Origin: Bordetella parapertussis
Lineage (GTDB): Bacteria; Pseudomonadota; Gammaproteobacteria; Burkholderiales; SG8-41
Reading direction: 5' to 3'
DNA: 64,000 bases
NCBI GenBank assembly: GCA_945906815.1
Contig: CAMDRT010000017.1
Coordinates: 1-64,000, forward strand
Shown here piece by piece: positions 16,824 through 25,638 of the stretch. A model generated the notes under the pieces. It ran no database searches. It worked only from the letters and a program-made list of their open reading frames with translations, and had not been told where the DNA came from. A program made the translations under genes and the position numbers. The first letter of the stretch is position 1. Each line of letters begins with the position of its first letter.

Positions 16824-19205
16824 CTACATCTTCTGCGACGGCATACCGTTAATCGCGCGCCAGATGCGCTCGGGCGTCGCTGGCATTTCGATGTGCTTCA
16901 CGCCATATTCGGACAGGGCGTCCACCACCGCATTGATCACCACGCCGAGTGCGGGCGTAGTGCCGCCTTCACCCGCCGGGCGCATGCCGAGTGGGTGTGT
17001 GGTGCACGGCACTTCGCTGATTTCGGTATCAAAGAACGGAAAGTTGTCGGCGCGCGGCATGGCGTAATCCATGAACGAACCGGTCAGCGGCTGTCCGCTG
17101 CGAGGGTCGTAATAACATTGTTCGAGCAGTGCCTGTCCCACGCCCTGGGCAATGCCGCCGTGCACCTGACCGTGAATAATCAGCGGGTTCACCGCGCGTC
17201 CTACATCATCCACCGCTGAATATTTCATGATCTCCAGCGTTCCCAATGCGGGATCTATTTCGACTTCGCACACATGGCAGCCGTAGGGGAAACTGGCCTC
17301 GTTGAAGGTCTCGTCACTGAAGGCTGCCAGCGGCCCGCGTAAATCCTCCGGCAGGTCATGCAATTGTGTGGCGGCAGCGGCGACCTCGAACAGGCTCGCC
17401 GAGCGTTCAGTGCCGCCCGCCTGAAAGCGGCCGTGCGCGAATTGAACATTGCTCGGATCGCACTCCAGCAGGCGCGCGGCGATGCGCGTGCCCTTGGCGA
17501 TAATCTGCTTCGCGGAATTCCAGATGACGACGCTGCCCATGCGCATGCCGCGGCCCGAGTGCGTGCCGCCGCCGACCCGCACGATATCGGTGTCACCGGT
17601 GATGAGCCGCACGCTGGTCATCGGCACGCCCAGCCATTCGTGCACCAGTTGCGCGAAACTGGTTTCGTGGCCCTGGCCGTTGGAGACCGTGCCGATAATC
17701 ACATCGACACGGCCCTCGCTTTCGCCACCTGCGTGCACCGTGATCTCTGCCCGCTCGCGCGGCGCGCCGGTGGCAGTGTCGACGTAATTCGCGATGCCGA
17801 TGCCGCGGCATTTGCCGCGCGTTTTTGCCTCGCTGCGGCGCCCGGCAAAACCCGTCCAATCACCGAGCTTGAGCACGCTGTTCATGGCGTCGTGGTAGTC
17901 GCCGCTGTCGTAGTGCATGCCGAAGGGATTGGTGTACGGCAGTTCGCTTGAAGCGAGCAGATTGCGGCGCCGCAGTTCGATGCGATCAAAGCCGAATTCC
18001 TGCGCGGCGATATCGATCAGCCGCTCCATTACGAACATCACTTCCGGTCGGCCCGAACTGCGATAGGGGCGCGTGGGTGTGGTGTTGCTCACCACCGCGC
18101 GCGCGCGAAAATTTGCGGCGGGTATGCGGTATATGCTCGACATGATCTCCACGCCTTTTTGCAGAGGCGTGAAACTGCCGGTGTGTCCGCCGGCGTTGCC
18201 GATGTTCGAGCCGCGCAGGGCAAGAAAATTTCCCGCGGCGTCGAGCGCCAATTCCGCGCTCACCGCCAGATCCCGCCCCTGAAAATCGCTGACGAAGGCC
18301 TCATGCCGCTCGCAGGTCCATTTCACCGGGCGTCCGATGCGCCGTGCCGCCCATGGCACCAGGGCGAACTCTGGATAGATCATGCCGCGGGTGCCGAAGT
18401 TGCCGCCCACGTCATCCATGGTGACGCGTACCTTGGCAGGTGGCACATCCAGTATCAGCGCGAGATCCAGTTTCAGACGCACCGAGCCGCCGCTGCCCGC
18501 ATGCAGGGTGTAGCGTTGGGTCGCGTTGTCATAGTCACCAACAGCAGCACGCGGCTCCATCGGTACGCCGGTCACGCGTTGCACCCAAGTCTCGAGTTTC
18601 GCGATATGCGCGGCGCGTGCAAAGGCCGCAGCCGTGGCCTCTCTGGCGCCGACGTCGGCATCGAGGCAGACGTTCGATGCTGCCTCGTCCCACAGCCGCG
18701 GCGCATCCGCCTGCGTCGCGGCGATGGTGCCAGTGACTGCGCGCAGCACCTCGTAGTCGACCTCAAGCTGTTCGGCGCCATCCTTCGCCAGATCCACGGT
18801 CCGCGCAATCACCACTGCCACCACTTCGCCGACGTAACGCACCTTGTCCAGCGCGATCGAATAACAGGGCGTTACAAAGGGCGGCGTGCCGTCGCTGTTG
18901 GTGAGGCGGATTTCCGCCGGATGCAGCGTGAAGGGATTGTACGGAATCTGCTTGAGCCCATCGGCGCGAAATTCCGCGCCGGTGAGCACCGCCAGCACGC
19001 CGGGCACTGCCAATGCTTTGCGGCTGTCGATGCTGCGAATGCGCGCGTGCGCGTGGGGCGAGCGCAGCATGACTGCATAAACCTGTTGCGGCAGGTTTAC
19101 GTCATCGCTGAAACGGCCGCGGCCGGTGAGCAGGCGGTGATCTTCCTTGCGCCGGACCGGTTCTCCGATGCGGCTGCTGTTGGCGACTAGAGACACAGTA
19201 GGCAC
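16824..19205 (-). CDS. Xanthine dehydrogenase-family molybdopterin-binding subunit (CoxL-like), copy 2
   Basis: 793-residue paralogue of the product of 13479-15839, with the same motifs: IGEPVRRKEDHRLLTGRG, GGNFGTRG, PYRSSGRPE in place of PYRSAGRPE, GQGHETSFAQ and PAGEGGTTPALG. The C-terminus ends GMPSQKM instead of GMQ. The last roughly 370 bases of the two genes are nearly identical, while their 5' ends differ much more. It follows coxM by 15 bases and precedes the Bug gene by 8, so it is probably the ancestral position after the small and medium subunits. Either copy could pair with the single coxS/coxM set. Confidence 0.92.
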   Translation of the reverse strand: MPTVSLVANSSRIGEPVRRKEDHRLLTGRGRFSDDVNLPQQVYAVMLRSPHAHARIRSIDSRKALAVPGVLAVLTGAEFRADGLKQIPYNPFTLHPAEIRLTNSDGTPPFVTPCYSIALDKVRYVGEVVAVVIARTVDLAKDGAEQLEVDYEVLRAVTGTIAATQADAPRLWDEAASNVCLDADVGAREATAAAFARAAHIAKLETWVQRVTGVPMEPRAAVGDYDNATQRYTLHAGSGGSVRLKLDLALILDVPPAKVRVTMDDVGGNFGTRGMIYPEFALVPWAARRIGRPVKWTCERHEAFVSDFQGRDLAVSAELALDAAGNFLALRGSNIGNAGGHTGSFTPLQKGVEIMSSIYRIPAANFRARAVVSNTTPTRPYRSSGRPEVMFVMERLIDIAAQEFGFDRIELRRRNLLASSELPYTNPFGMHYDSGDYHDAMNSVLKLGDWTGFAGRRSEAKTRGKCRGIGIANYVDTATGAPRERAEITVHAGGESEGRVDVIIGTVSNGQGHETSFAQLVHEWLGVPMTSVRLITGDTDIVRVGGGTHSGRGMRMGSVVIWNSAKQIIAKGTRIAARLLECDPSNVQFAHGRFQAGGTERSASLFEVAAAATQLHDLPEDLRGPLAAFSDETFNEASFPYGCHVCEVEIDPALGTLEIMKYSAVDDVGRAVNPLIIHGQVHGGIAQGVGQALLEQCYYDPRSGQPLTGSFMDYAMPRADNFPFFDTEISEVPCTTHPLGMRPAGEGGTTPALGVVINAVVDALSEYGVKHIEMPATPERIWRAINGMPSQKM

Positions 19206-19220
19206 ATTCTGGTTCGCTGC

Positions 19221-20015
19221 CTAGCGCGCGGCCAACACCGCGCGCCTGGCCATCTCGATGACGCTGTGCGCGCGGTACTCGGCGCTGGCATGAATATCGG
19301 CGTTAAGGTCTGCGGCATTGAGGGTGATACCGTCCAGCGCCGAGGGCGCAAAGTGTAGTGCGAGAGCCGCTTCCGCTGCAGCCAGGCGAAATACCGCAGG
19401 GCCTGCGCCGGTCACTGCCACCCGCACACTGTTGCCGGTCTTCGCCACGAACACACCGACGATGGCGAAACGCGAAGCGGGCTGGCGGTACTTGGCGTAA
19501 GCGGCTTTGTCAGCGAGCGGAAAATGCACCGCAGTGATGATTTCGCCTGGCAGCAACGCGGTTTCAAACACGCCTGTGAAAAAATTGTCGCCCGCGATCC
19601 TGCGCTGGTTGGTAATTACAGTAGCGCCCAGGCCCACCACGCCTGCGGGATAATCCGCTGCCGGATCGGCGTTCGCGAGCGAGCCGCCCAGAGTGCCGCG
19701 ATTGCGCACCAGCGGGTCCCCGATGCCCTCGGCCAGATCAGCTAACGCCGGCAAGGTGTTGCGCACCTCGGCGCTGGCGGCGACCAGCGCATGTGGCGTC
19801 ATGGCACCGATCACCAGTGCATTGCCCTCGCGGTGGATGCCCCGCATAGCGTGCAAGGCACCCAGATCCACCAGCGCCGGGTGGCGGTTCAAACGCAATT
19901 TCAAACTGGGAATGAGGCTCATGCCGCCAGCCAGCAGCTTGTTGTCGCCGTGGTCTGCGAGCAGGATGGCCGCTTCGTGCAGGCTGGCCGGCCGGTGATA
20001 GTCGAACGCGTACAT
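19221..20015 (-). CDS. Xanthine dehydrogenase-family FAD-binding subunit (CoxM-like)
   Basis: 264-residue medium subunit. FAD-binding loops: LLAGGMSLIPSLKLRLN near residues 32-48 and RNRGTLGGSLANADPAADYP near 112-131, then a C-terminal CO-dehydrogenase flavoprotein domain (ITAVHFPLADKAAYAKYRQP). It passes electrons from the [2Fe-2S] subunit to the acceptor. It lies 36 bases after coxS and 15 before coxL2 on the same strand. It is homologous to but diverged from the partial FAD subunit at the left window edge. Confidence 0.93.
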   Translation of the reverse strand: MYAFDYHRPASLHEAAILLADHGDNKLLAGGMSLIPSLKLRLNRHPALVDLGALHAMRGIHREGNALVIGAMTPHALVAASAEVRNTLPALADLAEGIGDPLVRNRGTLGGSLANADPAADYPAGVVGLGATVITNQRRIAGDNFFTGVFETALLPGEIITAVHFPLADKAAYAKYRQPASRFAIVGVFVAKTGNSVRVAVTGAGPAVFRLAAAEAALALHFAPSALDGITLNAADLNADIHASAEYRAHSVIEMARRAVLAAR

Positions 20016-20051
20016 GGGATAAACGCTCCGGGGACGGTTACAGGCGCCGCG

Positions 20052-20525
20052 TTAGGAATTTTTCATCGCGCGCGCGCCCGCCTGAACGGCCAGCACAATG
20101 TTGTGATAGCCGGTGCAGCGGCAGATATTGCCTTCAAGCTGCGTGCGCACGGTTTTCTCATCGAGGTCAAAGCCTTTGCGCTTGACCATATCCAGCGCCG
20201 ACATAATCATGCCCGGTGTGCAATAGCCGCATTGCAAGCCATGGTGTTCGCGAAACGCCTCTTGCATTGGATGCAGCTGGTCGCCGCTGGCGAGCCCTTC
20301 AATGGTGACCACCACAGCACCCTGACAAGCGAGCGCCAGCACGCTGCAGGACTTGACGCCTATGCCGTCAAGATGCACGGTGCAGCAGCCGCATTGACTG
20401 GTATCGCAGCCCACGTGCGTCCCGGTCAATTGCAGATGTTCGCGAAGGAACTGCACCAGCAGCGTGCGCCCCTCGACGTTACCGGTGACCGCTTTTCCGT
20501 TGACCGTCATTGCTACGGTGGGCAT
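20052..20525 (-). CDS. [2Fe-2S] subunit of molybdenum hydroxylase (CoxS-like)
   Basis: 157 residues with the two clusters of this family: plant-type ferredoxin cysteines C40, C45, C48 and C60 ([16 protein letters not shown]) and the C-terminal helical cluster C99, C102, C135 and C137 ([23 protein letters not shown]). It transfers electrons between the Mo site and FAD. First clear gene of the minus-strand operon coxS-coxM-coxL2-Bug-coxL1. Cytoplasmic, no signal peptide. The promoter should be in the 186-bp region shared with the divergent Bug gene. Confidence 0.95.
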   Translation of the reverse strand: MPTVAMTVNGKAVTGNVEGRTLLVQFLREHLQLTGTHVGCDTSQCGCCTVHLDGIGVKSCSVLALACQGAVVVTIEGLASGDQLHPMQEAFREHHGLQCGYCTPGMIMSALDMVKRKGFDLDEKTVRTQLEGNICRCTGYHNIVLAVQAGARAMKNS

Positions 20526-20527
20526 GA

Positions 20528-20680
20528 TTACGCGTTCCTGTTTGCGGAGTAGATGTCAAACGCTTTGGCGGTGGCGCCTGCGGCAATCGCACCGTGTTGC
20601 GTATATTGGGACGGCGGCACAGCAGTGTCAACCGGATGGCGTGCGGCGGCACGCCATCGCAATGCCACGATAGTATCCAT
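20528..20680 (-). CDS. Possible 50-residue small ORF just upstream of coxS
   Basis: An ATG at 20680 opens a 50-codon frame ([15 protein letters not shown]... ending SANRNA) whose TAA stop lies two bases before the coxS ATG, the spacing of a coupled leader gene. I recognise no family, no good ribosome site precedes it, and the opposite strand is also open here. It may be chance, or the tail of a lost gene. If it is not a gene, 20526-20711 holds only the divergent promoters; a TTGACA with a TATACG about 20 bases on is seen on the minus strand within it. Confidence 0.25.
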   Translation of the reverse strand: MDTIVALRWRAAARHPVDTAVPPSQYTQHGAIAAGATAKAFDIYSANRNA

Positions 20681-20711
20681 GGGCGAACGGCTTTATCATC
20701 TGTCTGATGTC

Positions 20712-21722
20712 ATGCTTCGCTTGCGTCCCGTGGGATGGGTTGTGAAATTCGCGTATCGCATAGCCACTGCCGCCATGCTGATGCTGTTCGGTTCGCCGGT
20801 GGCCGCGCAAGCGGGCGCGGCGCCAGCCTATCCCGCCAAAAGTATTCGCCTGGTGCTGCCGTATCCGCCGGGGGCTGCCACGGATCTGCATGCGCGCGCG
20901 CTGGCACAGAAGATGAGCGAAAACCTCGGCCACGCGGTGATTGTCGACAATCGCGGTGGTGCCAATGGTGCGCTGGCCATGGCGCTCGTTGCGAAAAGCG
21001 CCGCCGACGGTTACACCCTGGTGTACGCGTTGCCGGCGCAGTTTGCCGTCAACCCGGCCCTGTATCCCAAACTTGCCTATAACCCGATTCGGGATTTCGA
21101 GCCGATCGCGCTGGTGGCGCGAACGCCGCTGGTGTTGTTTATGCATCCTTCGGTGCCGGTGAAATCGATCGGCGATTTGATCGGGCTGGCAAAGGCTAAG
21201 CCTGACTACCTGGTGCTGGCATCGGCAGGCAGCGGTTCTACCGGACACCTTTGTCTTGAGTTGTTCAAAAAACTATCGGCGACAAAAATTTTACATGTGC
21301 CTTACAAAGGCGCTGCGCCCTCGATGATCGATTTGATTGCCGGGCAGACGCAACTTTCTTTTCTTGCGTGGAGCACCGCCAGTGCCTTCGTCCACAGCGG
21401 CAAGCTGCGCGCACTGGGCGTGACCTCGGCAAAGCGGGCAGCGGTGTTACCCGATTTACCGGCAATTTCCGAAACCCTGGCGGGTTACGACATTGTGAAT
21501 TGGTATGCTATGGCAGGGCCAAAGGGTATGCAAAAACAAATACTTGCAAAGGTTCATGCGGACATACTGCGCGCCCTAGCAGCCGCCGATCTGCGTCAGG
21601 CTTTCGAGAAAGAGGGCATCGAAATCATCGGCAGTTCTCCGCAGGCGTTGGGCGACTACCTCAACAACGAGTTGGTGAAGTGGGGCGGTCTGGTGAAAAG
21701 CGCCGGTTTGAAAATCGACTGA
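20712..21722 (+). CDS. Bug/TctC-family substrate-binding protein
   Basis: 336 residues from the ATG at 20712, giving a normal signal peptide (VVKFAYRIATAAMLMLFGSP) before AYPAKSIRLVLPYPPGAATD. The frame is open back to 20553 and an ATG also occurs at 20679, but those would put a long non-signal extension in front; no start has a strong ribosome site. Ligand-loop motif ILHVPYKGAAPSMIDLIAG is present. It is divergent from the molybdenum hydroxylase operon, which already contains another Bug protein. Function is substrate capture in the periplasm; ligand unknown. Confidence 0.88.
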   Translation: MLRLRPVGWVVKFAYRIATAAMLMLFGSPVAAQAGAAPAYPAKSIRLVLPYPPGAATDLHARALAQKMSENLGHAVIVDNRGGANGALAMALVAKSAADGYTLVYALPAQFAVNPALYPKLAYNPIRDFEPIALVARTPLVLFMHPSVPVKSIGDLIGLAKAKPDYLVLASAGSGSTGHLCLELFKKLSATKILHVPYKGAAPSMIDLIAGQTQLSFLAWSTASAFVHSGKLRALGVTSAKRAAVLPDLPAISETLAGYDIVNWYAMAGPKGMQKQILAKVHADILRALAAADLRQAFEKEGIEIIGSSPQALGDYLNNELVKWGGLVKSAGLKID

Positions 21723-21760
21723 GCGTCTCGTGCTGCCGCAAGTGGGTGTTAGATCTTGGT

Positions 21761-22438
21761 TTATTGCGGTGCTTTATCGCTGCCTGCGCTTTGCCGAAAC
21801 CAGGTGCGGATTTCGTTCAGCTTTTTTTCAAGGGATAAACCGGCCATCATATTGCGTGTGTGCAGCACCATCAGCGCGTTGATGCCGGCATCGTTCTGTG
21901 TCGCGCGTGTTATGCGTTTCGCGAACGCCTCGTTGAGCCTGTGGAAATCCGCGAAAAATCCAGTAAGCTCTTGCAGGCCGGGCGTGGTCCCGCGCAGATA
22001 GCAGTCGAAAAGATGCATGGTGGCTATGCGATACACCAGCTCGGTATCGGTGGTGAACGGCAGATGCATGCGCGCCAGGGGCCGCATACGGCTCAGTATC
22101 GGACAAGCGCTGGTGGCGAGGATAAGTCCCATCAGCGCACTCAGCGCGGTTTGGGTATCGGTGCGTTTATGCACTTCGTACTGCGCGTTGACGACGCGCA
22201 CCTCAACATTGTCATAGGAGGCCAGCGCGGAAAATCGCTTGAGCACTGGTACCAGGTCTGCCGCAGCCGGACAGCGTGCGCCAGGACTGCTGGCCAATGG
22301 GCAGTGCCCGCACTTATCGGTGTCGAGCAGTGTCCAGTCCGGCAACGCGCCGCCTGGCGCAGGACGCTCAAAATCGACGCCGAAGCGATGCTCTACTCCA
22401 GACTCAAGGCGGAAAAAATAGGTGATGGTATGGTTCAT
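21761..22438 (-). CDS. DUF6901-like protein
   Basis: 225 residues from the ATG at 22438, chosen because it gives MNHTITYFFRLESGVEHRFG, the usual start of this group; an ATG ten codons earlier is possible. Conserved features are a CGHCPL zinc-like or structural cysteine pair (residues about 43-47) with another Cys soon after (ARCPAAADL), and SALMGLILATSACPILSRMR with MARFHLP-like RMHLPFTTDTE. I recall this pattern from DUF6901 proteins, whose function is unknown. It is convergent with the Bug gene and lies 49 bases downstream of the MaoC hydratase on the same strand. Confidence 0.6.
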   Translation of the reverse strand: MNHTITYFFRLESGVEHRFGVDFERPAPGGALPDWTLLDTDKCGHCPLASSPGARCPAAADLVPVLKRFSALASYDNVEVRVVNAQYEVHKRTDTQTALSALMGLILATSACPILSRMRPLARMHLPFTTDTELVYRIATMHLFDCYLRGTTPGLQELTGFFADFHRLNEAFAKRITRATQNDAGINALMVLHTRNMMAGLSLEKKLNEIRTWFRQSAGSDKAPQ

Positions 22439-22487
22439 GAGGTGCCGGTGTCCCGCCCCGTGGCGCATGACCTGGTTGTCTATCTGT

Positions 22488-23345
22488 TTAAATAATCTGC
22501 GCCCGCCCGTTGTTCAGTACCGTGACCCCGCGCGCCGGCACCGTCGCGCGGAACGTCACCACCTTGCCGTCCATCCACATTTCCGTGCGTATGGTTTCGC
22601 CCGGATACACGGGTGACGAAAACCGGCCTTCCATGCTTCTGAATTTCGACGCGTCGTAAGCGCAGCAGGTTTTCAGCAGCGCGTGACCGGCGACGCTGAA
22701 AGTGGCGCGGCCATGCAGTATCGGCGCTTTGTATCCGGCATTAGCTGCATACGCCGGTTCGGCGTGCAGCGGGTTGTAGTCGCCCGATAAGCGATAGATC
22801 AATGCGGCCTGAGGCAACGTCGGCAGATCGCACACCTGATCCGGTGCACGTTCGGGTATCGGATGCAGCGGCTTCTGCGGACCGGAGGGTCCGCCAAAAC
22901 CGCCGTCCTTGCGGCAGAAGGTGGTGGAGGTCAAAGTGCAGATGAGGTCACCGCAGGCTTTGTCGCGCACCTCACATTCGGTCAGCACCAGCGCGCCTTT
23001 GTCCGCGCCTTTGTCGAGCACCGCAACCACGCGCGTCTTGCCGGTGATTACGCCGTCGACCGGCAGCGGCTGGTGGATGACGAAGCCCTGCTCACCATGC
23101 ACCACGTGGCTGCGCGTGATGCCGGTGCTGGCGCTGGCATGCCACGGGCCGGGTGAGGCGAGAACGGTCGCCATCGTCGGCAGCGCCTGCAGAGTTTTTT
23201 CATACACATACTGCAACTGCTGCTCGTCCATGGGATCGGCGCCGAGGCCCACACCCAGTGCGTAGAGCATGGTATCGCGCTGAGTGAGCGTTTGTTCCAC
23301 CAGGGGGATATCGTGTTGAAGCAGCTTTTCGTATTGAATGGCCAC
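22488..23345 (-). CDS. MaoC-family 2-enoyl-CoA hydratase
   Basis: 285 residues from a GTG start preceded by AAGGA. It resembles the hydratase 2 part of peroxisomal multifunctional enzymes: N-terminal hotdog with YALGVGLGADPMDEQQLQYV, C-terminal hotdog with the hydratase-2 motif YRLSGDYNPLHAEPAYA followed by GYKAPILHGRATFSVAGHAL, carrying the catalytic Asp and His. It should hydrate trans-2-enoyl-CoA to the R-3-hydroxyacyl-CoA. It is cytoplasmic. No CoA ligase or dehydrogenase is adjacent, so the pathway is unclear. Confidence 0.9.
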   Translation of the reverse strand: MAIQYEKLLQHDIPLVEQTLTQRDTMLYALGVGLGADPMDEQQLQYVYEKTLQALPTMATVLASPGPWHASASTGITRSHVVHGEQGFVIHQPLPVDGVITGKTRVVAVLDKGADKGALVLTECEVRDKACGDLICTLTSTTFCRKDGGFGGPSGPQKPLHPIPERAPDQVCDLPTLPQAALIYRLSGDYNPLHAEPAYAANAGYKAPILHGRATFSVAGHALLKTCCAYDASKFRSMEGRFSSPVYPGETIRTEMWMDGKVVTFRATVPARGVTVLNNGRAQII

Positions 23346-23699
23346 GGCGAGTCCTTGCGGTTAGGGTTGGGGAGAGGCGCAAGCACGATGTGACAAAGCG
23401 GGCAATCGCGCACCACCCCAAAAGTTCGAGAGTTATACTATCACAGCACTATCAACATTCTTCAGGGAGAGGCCCGTGATCAAGCAGTGCCACCCCGAAC
23501 AGCCCGGCCAGTTTGAGTTGAGCTCAGCGGAGTACGTGTTGGGGCAGTTGTAGTCCGGATGCAACGTAGTGTAATCCGGGAGTCGCGATGCCCAAGATGA
23601 CAGGCGCACGGCTGTTTGCCGAGATGATGTGCGATAGCGCCGCATCCCTGGACAGCGAGCGGAGGCGATTTCCACTCGTATCAGAAAACGGGGGGTAGA
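23346..23699. other. Intergenic region with REP-like palindrome and a possible gene remnant
   Basis: A 354-bp stretch between divergent genes. At 23551-23581 it has a short palindromic repeat of the dispersed type tagtCCGGATg...aATCCGGga (arms CCGGAT 23555-23560 and ATCCGG 23574-23579). Just before it a 25-codon frame opens at a GTG near 23476 with a strong GGGAGAGG upstream and ends at a TAG inside the repeat border, possibly the start of a gene cut by the repeat. Nothing else is recognisable. Confidence 0.4.
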
Positions 23700-24536
23700 T
23701 TGGAAAGTAAGTTGGCAAGTAAGTTGGCAACTGGGATGACAACTGGGCTGACAACCAGGAAGGCCCGGTTCGCGCAAGGTCCGGATTGCGCTTACTGGAT
23801 ATCCTGGTTCAATCTGCCGCAAGCCGCCGGTGGTGCGCCACCGCATGAAGTTTTGGACTGGGCGTATGCGTCTTATGTGCCGCGAGTACTCAAGCGCGAA
23901 GGCGTCTTGTGGGGCGCACTGTATGCCTCGGAACCCAGTGGCAGTTTCACGCCGTTGGGCGGTGGCGGGCGCATCAGTCACAAAAAACATCCACGCGGCG
24001 TTCCTGCCGGCGACCGTTACATCATGATGTTCGGCGCGCAAAATGTTTATGCACTGGCCAATCCGACGCCTGATGAGTACCACGCGAAGCTCAACCAGAC
24101 AGACCGGAAAATGCTTGCGCTGCGCAGCGACGAACGCCATAACCTAATGCTCGAAGAAGGGCGCGTGGAAGGGCCGGGCCTCGCGCACAACCAGCCACTG
24201 ATGGCGCCGGCACCGGTGATCCAGCTCGGCAGCTTTAACGCCGGCACATGGCGCGATGAGGCAGAAATGGCGGCGTGGTATGCGCGCTGGCGCCTGCCGT
24301 CGTTGACGAAACTGCCGGGCTGCGTGCGCGTGCGCAAACTGATTTCGGTGGCAGGCTGGGCCAAGCACGCGTGTCTTTATGAATTCACTACACTGCAGGC
24401 GCGCGAGCAACACTTCGTGCATTACGAAAAGCGCACCCCGAAAATGGTGCAATGGTCTACCGACGTGGTGCGCGACACGCTGCATGCGCCGGGTTCAGCC
24501 AATGTCGCGAGCAGAATTTTTTATATCATAAAATAA
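23700..24536 (+). CDS. Uncharacterised protein with two apparent alpha/beta-barrel-like halves
   Basis: Up to 278 residues; function not recognised. The two halves look related: YWISWFNLP...EVLDWAYASYVPRVLKREG and IQLGSFNAGTWRDEAEMAAW then YARWRLPSLTKLPGCVRVRK. Both fit the pattern of ferredoxin-like (dimeric alpha-beta barrel) domains, where a strand is followed by a helix ending LPxLxxLPG. Starts are ambiguous: TTG at 23700 with a GGGGGG stretch before it, further TTGs, and ATG at 23736; the first 36 bases are a 12-bp tandem repeat (TTGGxAAGTAAG). The codon use matches neighbours, so it is a real gene. Confidence 0.7.
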   Translation: MESKLASKLATGMTTGLTTRKARFAQGPDCAYWISWFNLPQAAGGAPPHEVLDWAYASYVPRVLKREGVLWGALYASEPSGSFTPLGGGGRISHKKHPRGVPAGDRYIMMFGAQNVYALANPTPDEYHAKLNQTDRKMLALRSDERHNLMLEEGRVEGPGLAHNQPLMAPAPVIQLGSFNAGTWRDEAEMAAWYARWRLPSLTKLPGCVRVRKLISVAGWAKHACLYEFTTLQAREQHFVHYEKRTPKMVQWSTDVVRDTLHAPGSANVASRIFYIIK

Positions 24537-24548
24537 AAAGTGTGAGGT

Positions 24549-25535
24549 TTACTCCACCTTAATTCCCGCTGCCTTTACCACCTTGAGGTTCTGTGCGACC
24601 TCGTTGCGGATGAAGGCGTCAAATTCCTCCGCTGTGCTGGGGGCCGGATCCAGTCCTTGCTGCATGAACGCCTGTTTCATCTCCGGCATATTGACAATTT
24701 GCACGAGGGCCGAATTCAGGCGCGTAATGATTTCTCGTGGTACGTTGGCGGGTGCGATCACGCCGTACCAGCCGGTGCGTTCATAACCCGGCACGCCGGA
24801 TTCATTGAGGGTGGGCATCGTAGGCGCGAGCGGCGTGCGTTGCAGGGTGGTGACCGCGAGCGCTCTGATGCGTCCTGCGGCGAGCAGGGGTAGCGACGCC
24901 GGGATACTCGCGAAGATCATGTCCACTTCGCCACTGGCAGTGGCGATTACGCCCTCGGAGGTGCCTTTGTAGGGCACGTGAACGATGTTGACCCTGGTCA
25001 TTGAATTGAATAACGCGTTCGCCAGGTGTGCTGAACTGCCTATGCCGGAGGTTGCGTAGTTGAGTTTGCCAGGGCTGCTGCGCGCCAGCACCACGAATGC
25101 CTTTACGCTGCGCGCCGGCACCGACGGATGCACCACCAGAAACCAGGGGCCGTACACGATGCGCGCGACCGGCGCAAAATCGCGTTCCAGCTGGTACGGC
25201 AACTTGCGGCGCAGTGCCGGTTGCACGGCATCTGCGGCGGGCATCAACAGCAGTGTGTAACCGTCGGGCGGTGATTTAGCGACAGCGTCGGTGGCCAGCA
25301 TACCCCCGGCACCCCCGCGATTTTCGACAATGATGTGCTGTCCCAGCCATTCTGACAACTTAGGTGCAAGCAGGCGCGCCGTCACATCGGCCGCGCCGCC
25401 GGCGGCAAAGCCGACCACGATTTTGATCGGCTTGGCGGGATAGGCCTGTCCTGCGCCGGTCGAAAGCGGCTGCGCCATCGCGGCACTGATGAGGACGCTG
25501 GCGCCGAGTAAGCCTGTTAAAACAGTCATCTGCAT
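24549..25535 (-). CDS. Bug/TctC-family substrate-binding protein
   Basis: 328 residues from the ATG at 25535, which has AAAGGGAA eight bases upstream; an ATG six codons earlier is also in frame. Signal peptide MQMTVLTGLLGASVLISAAM, then QAYPAKPIKIVVGFAAGGAA. Ligand-loop block NIVHVPYKGTSEGVIATASG. It is convergent with the uncharacterised gene ending at 24536 (12 bases between stops) and divergent from the secreted protein at 25639. No transporter membrane components nearby. Confidence 0.9.
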   Translation of the reverse strand: MQMTVLTGLLGASVLISAAMAQPLSTGAGQAYPAKPIKIVVGFAAGGAADVTARLLAPKLSEWLGQHIIVENRGGAGGMLATDAVAKSPPDGYTLLLMPAADAVQPALRRKLPYQLERDFAPVARIVYGPWFLVVHPSVPARSVKAFVVLARSSPGKLNYATSGIGSSAHLANALFNSMTRVNIVHVPYKGTSEGVIATASGEVDMIFASIPASLPLLAAGRIRALAVTTLQRTPLAPTMPTLNESGVPGYERTGWYGVIAPANVPREIITRLNSALVQIVNMPEMKQAFMQQGLDPAPSTAEEFDAFIRNEVAQNLKVVKAAGIKVE

Positions 25536-25638
25536 GCGGTGTTCCCTTTGCATCGGCAGCGAACGTTACACGTTTTGCGATGCCTGTGCTTGCGGTGTAT
25601 GCTCGAAAATAAATCAACGACAGAACTGAGGGTGCATA

